In this document: in pieces, positions 26,400 through 34,875 of the stretch
Numbering within the stretch: the first letter of the stretch is position 1
Layout: the number at the start of each line of letters is the position of its first letter
Assembly: GCF_047731265.1 (NCBI RefSeq)
Contig: NZ_CP159835.1
Location: 1,426,001 to 1,490,000, forward strand
DNA: 64,000 nucleotides
Reading direction: 5' to 3'
Origin: Patiriisocius sp047731265
GTDB lineage: Bacteria; Bacteroidota; Bacteroidia; Flavobacteriales; Flavobacteriaceae
Notes under the pieces: generated by a model
The model's input: only the letters and a program-made list of their open reading frames with translations
The model's database searches: none
What the model was told of the DNA's origin: nothing
Program-made: the position numbers and the translations under genes

Positions 26400-27304
26400 A
26401 AGTTTCAAGTGGTGGTTTGTTCAATAAAATTAAGTAAATATCTTATTAATTACGGAACAAAATGAAGATAATTAAATTGTGTTCTCAACACGGTTATTAA
26501 CAAAACCTTAAATAATCAATAAGGACAGTAGTTCACGTCAAAATGTAAAATATCAACACCCATTTGTTAAGAAGTATTGTTTTGTTTTCCAATAACTATA
26601 AATATGATTTGTATGAAAATTGATTTATTTTTTAATAATAAAAGCAAGATATTTTCAAAATGTCTTAGGAATACTGTGAGAAAAATAGGAGGTTATCTAC
26701 AAGAAAAACATACTTAATCTACTGAAAAACAATAAACTATAAAAATTTAAATCATTAATTGTTCTAATGAGAACCCTTGGAGTGCTTCTAGTTGTATAAA
26801 GAAAGGGTATCATTTTTTTTATGCACTAGGTCTTGACAATTTTAGAGATCCATCGTAGTTGAAGTGCTCTGCCTAAATACTATCATTATTAAACTATAAG
26901 GAGTTTTATAACAGTTTAATAGCTTCTAAAATAGTGATTAGAACATAAAATGCTGTCATAAAATTATTGTTTACAGGGTTAAAATATGTGTAGCGGTAGG
27001 TATTAGAAATAGAAGTTTAATCCTGCTTTTTTTTGTGCTTTATTAGACCAATATTTTGAGTAAAAAATACAATAAAGAGCAGTTTAGTTGAGAAATGAAG
27101 ATATGTTTAATGGTTTTATAAAATGGTAAAAACTCCCTTTCGTTCATTATTTCGACGGCTTCTACTTGGCGGTTATTCATTTTTTTTAGCGCTACTATCA
27201 TTTTTTAGGGTAGAATTGTTTTCAATAAAACATACTAGTTTAGTCCTAATAGGTTTAAAAAAATGGGGTTTGTAAATTGGGGATCTGTGGATATTTTTAA
27301 TAAA
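26400..27304. other. 905-bp AT-rich region without an established gene
   Basis: Upstream of nrdB and downstream of the DUF6503 gene. No RNA gene, repeat array or clear NrdR-type palindrome pair was found. Single DnaA-box-like 9-mers, TTATCTACA (26693) and the complement of ATATCCACA (27286), are too far apart to mean much. One small open frame near the right end is listed separately. The region may be decayed DNA or hold long regulatory leaders. Confidence 0.4.
27123..27275 (+). CDS. possible 50-aa hydrophobic peptide
   Basis: ATG at 27123, TAA at 27273. The product has a basic start (MVKTPFRSLFRRLLLGG), a hydrophobic stretch (YSFFLALLSFF) and a second weaker one (HTSLVLIGLKKWGL). No upstream promoter box stands out and the surroundings are non-coding, so it may be chance or a remnant of a membrane protein. 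Confidence 0.2.
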   Translation: MVKTPFRSLFRRLLLGGYSFFLALLSFFRVELFSIKHTSLVLIGLKKWGL

Positions 27305-28012
27305 CTAGTTTAAAATATCGGTCCCTAATAATCTGTTTTCCTTATTCGTAAACCATGCTCGCTTTTTAGGCATTTTAATTCCACCTATAATCGCAGTCTC
27401 AGATAGTATTATATATTCTCCATCATTGTTAGTTTCATCATGATAAAACTGATAGATTTCCATAGCATATGTTTTCGGGTCAAAGTAAAAATACCAGACG
27501 TCGCTCCCTACTGTTTTATCATAGCTTGCCTTGAGAACCAGATATTCTTTTCCTTTAAAGGTTTTTCTTTCTATAACTTCGGTAATGATCGTCCCATTAT
27601 CCATTAATTTCATAGGAAGACCGTAAAGATAAGTGTAGTAGTTTTTATAGCGTTGTGCCGTCTCGCAAGGCGTTCTTTTTCCTTCTGCGGCTTCTTCTTT
27701 AATAGAAGTAGTACAAATACCTTTGTCTATTGTGTATGTGGTTATGACGGCATCTCTTTTTGCTGTTACGCTGAAATATTCTTGCGGCAAGTTAATGGCA
27801 ATATCACTGACCCTTGGGCTGCCTTTAGGAGTGCTCATTGTTATTTGAAGCGCTCCATTAAAAGTAGGCCATTGATTAGATGGATCGTGAAATTTTATTG
27901 CTTGTTCTAATAACTGAGTGCCTGTTAACTCTTGAGCAGAAACGGTGTTAGAAAAGGGTATGCACAGCGCAAAATAAATAACGAAGGGAGCCTGTAGTGT
28001 GCTATTTCTCAT
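27305..28012 (-). CDS. DUF6503 family secreted protein
   Basis: 235 aa with a signal peptide (about 1-26, ending VSA). It matches the DUF6503 pattern: LLEQAIKFHDPSNQWPTFNGALQI near the N-terminus, ...TTSIKEEAAEGKRTPCETAQRYKNYYTYLYGLPMKL in the middle and YFDPKTYAMEIYQFYHDE later. Predicted periplasmic or outer-membrane-associated, with a lipid-carrier-like beta sheet likely. Function unknown. Possibly after chrA on the same strand, 100 bp apart. Confidence 0.85.
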   Translation of the reverse strand: MRNSTLQAPFVIYFALCIPFSNTVSAQELTGTQLLEQAIKFHDPSNQWPTFNGALQITMSTPKGSPRVSDIAINLPQEYFSVTAKRDAVITTYTIDKGICTTSIKEEAAEGKRTPCETAQRYKNYYTYLYGLPMKLMDNGTIITEVIERKTFKGKEYLVLKASYDKTVGSDVWYFYFDPKTYAMEIYQFYHDETNNDGEYIILSETAIIGGIKMPKKRAWFTNKENRLLGTDILN

Positions 28013-28112
28013 AATTAAACTAGGGTTTGATTGAATTTATGATAGGGTCAAGTACTTAGTATATAAAGCCTTTCTTCTTTCCTCTTTAGTGCAGTGGTTT
28101 TACTTCATGCCT

Positions 28113-29252
28113 TTAGAAAGGTAAAAAGGTAAGCAAATACCCCAGACTAGCGCCAATAATAACGACCCAAATAACCGAAACTTTTTTCACCCAAAAGATT
28201 AAAATAGCGGCAATAATAGTGATTATAACAGATCGCCAATCGCTCAATGTGGCAATGCTCATGGTGATCAATACTGCTGCCATTACGGCAACCGCCGCCA
28301 CGTTCACGGAGTCTAGAAAATAGCCTAAAACGCGTGATTTTCGCATTTTAGGGATAAATGGGGTTAAGATAAGTACAAACAGGAACGAAGGTAAAAAGAT
28401 ACCGGCTGTGGCGGCAATCGAGCCCCATAATCCTCCTAGCTGAAAACCAATAAATGTTGCTGTGGACAAAACAGGTCCAGGTGTAAACTGCCCAATACCT
28501 ATGGCGTCAAGAAGCGCTGCATTGGTTAATAAGCCGGTGGCAACTAGCTCTGCATCTAAATAGGCGAAGAGTACATAGCCGCTTCCGTAGAGAATACTTC
28601 CTACCTTTAAGAAAGTTAAAAATATCTTTAAAGTGCCAATGGAAGAGAATGTTTCTGACGTAATAAAGGGGAGGAGAAATGGAAAACAACTTGAAAGGGT
28701 ATTATTTTGGGATTTACTTTTTAGAAAAAAATAACTTCCGCCAACAATGCCGCCAATTAGCAGCGCCAAAACTTCGTGAATGCCTACTAGGCTTGCAATT
28801 AGAACAAATGCTCCAATAAGGGTTAACTCCCAATTCTTTAACGCTTTTTTACCAAGTTTAAAAATAGCAGAAGCTATAATTGCTAATACTGCCGGTTGTA
28901 TTCCTTTTATAAAAGGGGCTACTTCTGGGAGCGTGCCGTATGTAACGTATAGATAGGCCAAGATTCCAGTAATAAATACGGCTGGAAATATAAATGAAAT
29001 ACCGGCAACAAAGAGTCCTTTTTTACCTGCACGCTCGTGACCACAATGCATAGTCATCTCAGTGCTATTAGGTCCAGGAATTAAGTTTGTCGCACCTATT
29101 AGATCAAGATAATGGTCTCGAGTCATCCATTTGCGCTTCGTGACCACCTCGTCTTCCATCATCGCAATATGGGCGGCGGGACCACCAAAAGCAAAACAAC
29201 CTAGTTTGAAAAAAACAAGGCCAACTTCTTTTAATTTGCTATTGCTTGCCAT
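28113..29252 (-). CDS. chrA: chromate transporter, ChrA (CHR) family
   Basis: 379 aa bidomain CHR protein. Both halves carry the family signatures: FFKLGCFAFGGPAAHIAMMEDEVV...GATNLIPGPNSTEMTMHCG in the first and FLKVGSILYGSGYVLFAYLDAELV...DAIGIGQFTPGPVLSTATFIG in the second, each followed by several hydrophobic helices. It exports chromate, and related proteins may move sulfate. No chromate regulator is adjacent, so its physiological role is open. Confidence 0.93.
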   Translation of the reverse strand: MASNSKLKEVGLVFFKLGCFAFGGPAAHIAMMEDEVVTKRKWMTRDHYLDLIGATNLIPGPNSTEMTMHCGHERAGKKGLFVAGISFIFPAVFITGILAYLYVTYGTLPEVAPFIKGIQPAVLAIIASAIFKLGKKALKNWELTLIGAFVLIASLVGIHEVLALLIGGIVGGSYFFLKSKSQNNTLSSCFPFLLPFITSETFSSIGTLKIFLTFLKVGSILYGSGYVLFAYLDAELVATGLLTNAALLDAIGIGQFTPGPVLSTATFIGFQLGGLWGSIAATAGIFLPSFLFVLILTPFIPKMRKSRVLGYFLDSVNVAAVAVMAAVLITMSIATLSDWRSVIITIIAAILIFWVKKVSVIWVVIIGASLGYLLTFLPF

Positions 29253-29322
29253 CTCTTAAAAATATAATAAACCCCATAAGAACTTCTGTAAATATGGAGT
29301 TTATAAAACATTGAAATACTAT

Positions 29323-31576
29323 TTACTCACTCTTATAGCTATTATAATATTCTTCAATTAAATTCATAATCCCCGCTAATAAATCTTTAGTTTCTAATAA
29401 CAAACTAAAGTGTAAAGTAGTGTTTTTAGGGCTCGCATCATCTTCAATACGTGTTCTTGTAATTTGGCTTGCGATTTTTAAGGCCAAATCATCTTGAGCT
29501 TTTTGTTTTCTATTAATAATGTCTCCTAATTTTTCAAACTCACGATTGTTAAAAATAGTCTCAATTTCATTTAATAAACCTTCAAATGATTTATTGATAT
29601 CTTGTAAATCCTTAATCTGATTATATTTAAGCGCCTTATGATTGTTATTTACGTGTTTGTAACTAGATTTAGTTAAGAAATCGAGAGATTGTCCAACATC
29701 TTGCAAGTACCCTAAAATAATAATGTAGAAATTAGAACCCCGCACACTAGTTTCATCAAGATTTTTAATAAAATAGAAGATGTCATCTCTAAGTTCATCT
29801 ACTTCTGTATTTAGTTTTTCTACTCCACGTCTACTCTTCTTAACTTTATTTAAATCCTCTTTTGCTAAACCAGATAACATAGTGGAGTAAATTTTATTAG
29901 TTCTTGAAACTACGTTAGATATGTGATTAGCACTTTCTTGAATAATCCCTTGTACCGTTTTGCTTTCTGTCTTCTTTAAGCCAGCACCACTTGAACCGTC
30001 ATTTTCGTTATTTTTGTTTTTATGACTGATATAATTTCTTACTAAGATTAACACCGTCAACAATAATAACACAGCGATCATCACAGTCCCACCAAGATGA
30101 ATTAAATAAGCAATAATTCCTGCTGCAACAAATGCGCTAAAGGCAGTAAAGAACCAACCACCAATTACATTTAAAACACCTGCTACTCTATAAACAGCAC
30201 TGTCTCTGCCCCAGGCTCTATCTGCAAGAGAGGTACCCATAGCTACCATAAATGTTACATATGTTGTAGATAAGGGAAGCTTCATTGAAGTTGCAATAGA
30301 TATTAAGATGCTTGCAACCATAAGATTAACGGCAGCACGCACTGTATCAAAAGCGGGTAGGCCATCTTTTTTATCAATGACTTTTATAAATTTTGGTTTT
30401 TTAAATCGTTGATCTACTATCTTTTTTAAAGAAGCGGGTAGTAAAGCTTCGTTATATTTTGAGATGGTAGTAGCAATTCTTACTAAACCTCTAGAAAGAA
30501 AATTAGGTTCGAAGCGTTCTTTTACTGAATCTTGACTAGAAAGATCTATGGATGTTTTTAATACAGCACGTGCCTTTTTTGAAAACCATAAGGTCAATAT
30601 CATAATAAGTCCAGCTATAAATAATAATACAGAAGGAGTTGGTACTTTTTTAGACATAACTTCCATACTAAACTCAGTAGCCGCGATACCTGAAACAGAC
30701 CAAGCTTCGTAAGATTGCCAAGCAGCAATAGGAACCCCAATAAAATTTACCAAATCGTTACCAGCAAATGCCATAGCAATGGCAAAGGTTCCTATTATTA
30801 TGATAAACTTGTAAACGTCCATTTTAAATACACCACTAATAAGTGCGCATAATCCTGTCCAAAAAACAAATGAAATAGCGACGATAACAGCGGTATTTGT
30901 AAATACAAATTCTTTAATATCTTCAGAAATAAATCCTGCTCCTTTTAATCCTTTTATAAAAATAAAGTATGTGATTGCGGTTGCAGCAATACCCCCAAAT
31001 AAGGCAGCAACCCATTTTGCTTTTTTCTCAAAATTAAAGGTTAATAATAGCCTAGATGCCCATTGAACAAAAGCGCCCACTGAGAAGGCCACGACGACAG
31101 ATAGTAGTATTCCTAAAATAATTTCGGTGGCTTTAGCAGTATTTATATAGTTTCCGAGGTCTGAATATTCTCCAGTGGTATTGCTGATTTTTATCAATGA
31201 AATTACTACTGCAGCGCCTAGTAACTCAAATACAATAGAGACCGTAGTTGAAGTGGGCATTCCCAAGGTGTTAAAGAAATCTAATAGCAGAATGTCTGTT
31301 ATCATCACTGCCATAAAAATGATCATGATCCTCATCAAAATAGAACTCACTAGGCATAAAAATACCTTTACGGGCAACTTCCATCATACCGCTTGAAGTA
31401 AGTGCTCCAAAAGCAATACCCAAACTAGCAACAATCATAATGGTTTTAAAAGAAACTGCTTTAGAGCCAATTGCGGAGTTTAAAAAATTTACCGCATCGT
31501 TGCTAACGCCCACTACTAAATCTGCAATAGCTAATGCAGCTAATGCAACAATCATTAAAATGTAAATATTATCCAT
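29323..31576 (-). pseudogene. PiT-family inorganic phosphate transporter, split by a frameshift
   Basis: Low-affinity phosphate permease of the long PiT type. The N-terminal part (from ATG 31576, MDNIYILMIVALAALAIADLVVGVSNDAVNFLNSAIG) runs to FMPSEFYFDE. The rest (IMIIFMAVMITDILLLDFFNTLGMPTSTTVS... and a second repeat with PLSTTYVTFMVAMGTSLADRAWG, plus a C-terminal PhoU-like helical domain, about residues 450-680) continues in the next frame. One extra G in GATGAGGATCATGATC (about 31327-31335) explains the break; without it the two frames join into one ~750-aa protein. Either a real inactivation, an assembly error or a recoding site. A pair of 11-bp repeats lies upstream (31624-31645). Confidence 0.85.
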
Positions 31577-31623
31577 AGTATCTAAGTTACACTGCGACAA
31601 ATGTCTTAATTAATTCTATCTTG

Positions 31624-31645
31624 ATTGTTATCTAATTGTTATTTC
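31624..31645 (+). promoter_or_regulatory. Pho-box-like tandem repeat upstream of the PiT gene
   Basis: ATTGTTATCTA directly followed by ATTGTTATTTC, two 11-bp units in phase, 48 nt upstream of the PiT ATG. The same GTTA core with 11-bp spacing occurs before the porin, the small secreted protein and the TonB receptor. Confidence 0.55.
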
Positions 31646-31653
31646 TCAAAACT

Positions 31654-32856
31654 TTAAAAATGCAGGTCAAAACCCGTTCGAAAGGCAATTCCGTCTTCAT
31701 TTCCGCCTTCAGTTGAGTAACTTAAATCGGTTTGTATTTTTAGTTTGTGTCCAACGATATATCTCGAAAATCCCAAGGTGTATTGATTTTTATCACTTAA
31801 TCCTGTAATATCCTTAAAGCTTAAGGTCGTGAAACGTGCAGTAATTTCATAATTGCTTTTTAGCAAATAGCTCAATTGTGTGTTGATCGCATTACCAACG
31901 TTTACGATGTCTCCTGTTGAGGTGCCGTCTAGTTCTCTAGCAATAGCGCTTCCCGCCTTACGAGCTGCGTATTCTCCCATAAAAGCGAAGCCTTTATATT
32001 TGAACATTGTATCTATAAAAAAGGTAGTAATATCTGTTTCATAAAGCGAACCATCATCGAGGAGCATGTATCTTCCTAAATTACTTCGAGTTTTTACAGC
32101 GTCTTGATTATAGTCATATGTAAAACCAACCATTAACTTAGGGGTCTGCTCTCTTTTTAAATCTCCTTGAGAATAATCTCCTTTAGAAATAAAAGAGCCT
32201 AGTGGTAAAAATTCTACCCGACCAGTATATTGCAATCCACCTTCATTCCCCTGTGTTACATTTCTACCTTCCCCTTGAGAAATGGCAATTGTTTCTTTCA
32301 TTATAAAACTTCCTCTTAATCTAGTTTTATGACGAAGTTGAATACCCACATCTCGGTCTATATTAAAACGACTGTTAAGTAACGACCGATCTATTAACTG
32401 AAGGTTTCCAGAGGAAACTACGCGCTCTACATTGCCTGGGAGTTTTGTTTGTCCTGCCCAAAGCTCAAAATTTTCGTAAAAATTCCATTTAATAACAGCA
32501 TCTAGAATGATGCGTGGCGTATTTCTATTAAAATCACTTGCGCCAGAGACATCTCTATTAGAAAGCCCTAGTTCTACTTTGTATTTTAATTTAGGTGAAT
32601 ATGCAAACCCGTCAAACTTTAAACGTGCACGTCGTATGAGAAAATCGTGTTCAGCTTTTCCATAATTTGTTCCGTCGTGATCCCAAGTTGTATTAAATCT
32701 AGCTTGAATTCTTGGTGCAAATTTCATGCTCCAAGAGCTGTCTTTTGCCACGATATTAAGCATTCCTTTCCCAAATTTTCCACTGGTGACTTCTTGAGAA
32801 TTTGCATCTAAGAAAAATACTAATGCAGTAAACAGCATTGTAAGTGATTTTTTCAT
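31654..32856 (-). CDS. OprO/OprP-type phosphate-selective porin
   Basis: 400 aa outer-membrane barrel. Signal peptide 1-20 (ending ANS), then KFGKGMLNIVAKDSSWSMKFAPRIQARFN, typical of the first strand of OprP-like porins, strands with FLIRRARLKFDGF and ILDAVIKWNFYENFELWAGQTKLP, and a terminal strand ending in FRTGFDLHF. It lies directly upstream of the PiT phosphate transporter on the same strand, supporting phosphate (or polyphosphate) uptake. Three 11-bp-phased TTAA repeats lie 41-73 nt upstream. Confidence 0.88.
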   Translation of the reverse strand: MKKSLTMLFTALVFFLDANSQEVTSGKFGKGMLNIVAKDSSWSMKFAPRIQARFNTTWDHDGTNYGKAEHDFLIRRARLKFDGFAYSPKLKYKVELGLSNRDVSGASDFNRNTPRIILDAVIKWNFYENFELWAGQTKLPGNVERVVSSGNLQLIDRSLLNSRFNIDRDVGIQLRHKTRLRGSFIMKETIAISQGEGRNVTQGNEGGLQYTGRVEFLPLGSFISKGDYSQGDLKREQTPKLMVGFTYDYNQDAVKTRSNLGRYMLLDDGSLYETDITTFFIDTMFKYKGFAFMGEYAARKAGSAIARELDGTSTGDIVNVGNAINTQLSYLLKSNYEITARFTTLSFKDITGLSDKNQYTLGFSRYIVGHKLKIQTDLSYSTEGGNEDGIAFRTGFDLHF

Positions 32857-32896
32857 TGGTTGTATGCTAGATTGTTGTTCGCTGCAAATGAAGTTT

Positions 32897-32929
32897 AAAT
32901 ATATTAAATTAATGTTAAGGAATAATTAA
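32897..32929 (+). promoter_or_regulatory. Pho-box-like array upstream of the porin gene
   Basis: Three 11-bp units in series, AAATATATTAA, ATTAATGTTAA, GGAATAATTAA, with TTAA cores at 32904, 32915 and 32926, exactly 11 bp apart. The central unit is identical in its first 10 bases to the unit before the gene at 33166. Confidence 0.55.
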
Positions 32930-33032
32930 GGAATTTACAGATTGACTTTTATAATTGTTGTTTTTGAAGCAATAGTTGGATAAAACGCTGTCTATACGGA
33001 TAAGCAGCTAAATTTATTTAATGTTTTCACAA

Positions 33033-33053
33033 AATATATATATATATATATAT
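33033..33053. repeat. (TA) dinucleotide tract
   Basis: About ten TA units between the divergent porin and small-protein genes, 20 bp before a Pho-box-like repeat. It may ease melting or vary in length by slippage. Confidence 0.85.
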
Positions 33054-33075
33054 CTGATGATCAAATAGTTAAAGG

Positions 33076-33097
33076 ATTAATGTAAAATTAATGTTAC
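33076..33097 (+). promoter_or_regulatory. Pho-box-like tandem repeat before the small secreted protein gene
   Basis: ATTAATGTAAA immediately followed by ATTAATGTTAC: two 11-bp units, nearly identical, 68 nt upstream of the ATG at 33166. It has the same strand orientation as the other three arrays. Confidence 0.6.
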
Positions 33098-33165
33098 CAA
33101 ATTATTGCTTATTTGTAAATTACTACTTAAATTTGTATCATAAGTTTAATTTAAATGGCCCTATT

Positions 33166-33555
33166 ATGAAAAATATAATTTTAGTTATTGCAGTATTATT
33201 TTCAGGAAGTATGATGAATGCACAAGAATGTTCAAAAACGTGTGCTAAGAAAGAAATCAAGAATAGTTATGTTCAAGACGGTGCTATAATTAAAGCAACG
33301 TTATTCCATGGTAATGGAGAAGTAGCTCAAACAGGTACTTATACGAAAGCAAACAAATTAGAAGGCAAATGGATTAGTTTTGATGCAGAAGGAAATAAAA
33401 CAGCCATTGCATATTATGATGCTGGAAAAAAAGTGGGGACTTGGTTGTTTTACCAGGGGACTACCTTAAAAGAAGTTTCTTATGATAAAGACGCTATCGC
33501 GGCTGTTAATACGTATTCAATTACTGACACTCGAGTAGTTTCAAATAGACCTTGA
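33166..33555 (+). CDS. small secreted MORN/YwqK-like repeat protein
   Basis: 129 aa from ATG 33166 (MKNIILVIAVLFSGSMMNA signal peptide; the longer open frame upstream lacks one). After a Cys pair (CSKTCAKK) come MORN/YwqK-like repeats: GNGEVAQTGTYTKANKLEGKW, DAEGNKTAIAYYDAGKKVGTWLF, TTLKEVSYDKD. Such proteins are common in flavobacteria with no defined function. Its promoter region contains a Pho-box-like repeat and it is divergent from the porin gene, so a role linked to phosphate limitation is a guess. Confidence 0.8.
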   Translation: MKNIILVIAVLFSGSMMNAQECSKTCAKKEIKNSYVQDGAIIKATLFHGNGEVAQTGTYTKANKLEGKWISFDAEGNKTAIAYYDAGKKVGTWLFYQGTTLKEVSYDKDAIAAVNTYSITDTRVVSNRP

Positions 33556-33578
33556 TTGACTAACAACATTATAATAAA

Positions 33579-33604
33579 AAAGAGTGCCCACATGGCGACT
33601 CTTT
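33579..33604. terminator. bidirectional intrinsic terminator
   Basis: AAAGAGTGCC-CACAT-GGC-G-ACTCTTT forms a stem with one bulged G, flanked by an A tract on the left and a T-rich stretch on the right, between two convergent genes (33555 and 33628). Confidence 0.7.
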
Positions 33605-33627
33605 CTTTCAGTAAAAAATTTGGCTAA

Positions 33628-34845
33628 TTAATTACGAGTCCATCCAGATGCCCAGACAGAGAAATTTGTTCCAGTACCGTTCCCATCACCAGCGATGAAG
33701 TCTTCTTCGCCAAAAACAAATTCAGTATCATTTTTTAGCTTGGTAGTTACATCTGTAAAGAGAACATCAGTAACAGATAAGTTGCCCTCTAAAACTCCTT
33801 GGCCCGTTGGGCTATCTCCCATGTTTCCGTCAAGATCAAAACCTTCATCAAAACCTTGTAAAGATACGTTGGTAAAAATACCTTGTGTTCCTGCTCTTAA
33901 ACGTATCGCTTCTGGAGTAGAGGGTGCCCCTGATCCTAAACCAACAATAGTTAAATTAGTTACATTTGGCTTCGAAAAGAATTGTGGGCTAGAGTTATTC
34001 CCTATGTCAGTATTAAATCCATCTGCCTCAATTCCTTTATCGTGAACATTACCATGTTTGATATATACGTCTGTCAAAGTTCCATTAAATCCTTCTGTCC
34101 AGTCAACTGAATCATCTTGGCAATTTGTTACTACAATAAAGTTTGCATTTACAGTACCACCAAAGAATTCAACACCATCGTCAGCGCCTTCAAAAGCTTG
34201 GATATAGTTAATGCTTGTTCCAGCTCCTACACCGTAGAATGAAAAACCATTGTTTTCTGAAGATCCTGATGCCGCTCCTCCAGAATATTCAACACGTACA
34301 TAACGAATAACTCCAGAGTTGTCATTTACGTCACCACCACCATATGGAAGGTTCCCTATTTCGCTAGTAGAAGTTCCAGCACCTGCAACTGAATTTATTG
34401 GAGCACGACCCAAAACAATAAGACCTCCCCAGTCTCCAGCATTAGGAGTAGGATCGTTAGAAGTCATAATGATTGGATTGTTAGGTCCACCAGCAGCATT
34501 GATTTTAGCGCCTTGTGTAATAGCAAGATATATATCAGATCCAGAGTTTGCTCTTATCTCCGTTCCAGCAGGAATGTTAAGCGTACTTCCGTCATTCATA
34601 ATCAAAGCTTCTGTTAAGATGTAAAGTATATCTGCAGATAATGTTAGGTCTTCATTAAATTCTCCGCCCAAGTTTTCTGTAGAAGATTGCCCTCCACCTG
34701 TTGAGCCACCTCCATTACCAGAGTTGTCAATGCTGTTGTCAACGCTATTGTCGTTGATTGTGATATCAGCTGTATCGTCAGCTTCACAAGAAGCAAATAA
34801 CATTGCTAATGCGGCTAAGGTCAATAAAAAATAATTTGTTTTCAT
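33628..34845 (-). CDS. surface lipoprotein with parallel beta-helix
   Basis: 405 aa lipoprotein: signal with lipobox LFASC (Cys about 20), a Gly/Ser/Asn-rich linker (about 35-55), then a repetitive region of the right-handed beta-helix type (GSTLNIPAGTEIRANSG, INAAGGPNNPIIMTSNDPTPNAGDWGGLIVLG, NGFSFYGVGAGTSINYIQAFEGADDGVEFFGG). It ends with FSVWASGWTRN. It starts 30 nt after the TonB receptor stop, so both form an operon and this is probably the receptor's surface partner. The substrate is not evident; the neighbourhood suggests phosphorus compounds. Confidence 0.82.
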   Translation of the reverse strand: MKTNYFLLTLAALAMLFASCEADDTADITINDNSVDNSIDNSGNGGGSTGGGQSSTENLGGEFNEDLTLSADILYILTEALIMNDGSTLNIPAGTEIRANSGSDIYLAITQGAKINAAGGPNNPIIMTSNDPTPNAGDWGGLIVLGRAPINSVAGAGTSTSEIGNLPYGGGDVNDNSGVIRYVRVEYSGGAASGSSENNGFSFYGVGAGTSINYIQAFEGADDGVEFFGGTVNANFIVVTNCQDDSVDWTEGFNGTLTDVYIKHGNVHDKGIEADGFNTDIGNNSSPQFFSKPNVTNLTIVGLGSGAPSTPEAIRLRAGTQGIFTNVSLQGFDEGFDLDGNMGDSPTGQGVLEGNLSVTDVLFTDVTTKLKNDTEFVFGEEDFIAGDGNGTGTNFSVWASGWTRN

Positions 34846-34875
34846 TTGTTTAAGTATTAATTGTGATTTTCAGAT

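Noticed and set aside
26400..26620. NrdR boxes before nrdB
   Set aside because: No pair of ACACWATATWTWGTGT-like palindromes at helical spacing could be found by eye.
26400..27304. Replication origin upstream of nrdB
   Set aside because: Only two imperfect DnaA-box-like 9-mers nearly 600 bp apart, no cluster, no AT-rich repeat array and no dnaA nearby.
31320..31340. Programmed ribosomal frameshift in the PiT gene
   Set aside because: No slippery heptamer or slow/stop codon at the junction; a plain one-base insertion or a sequence error explains it better.
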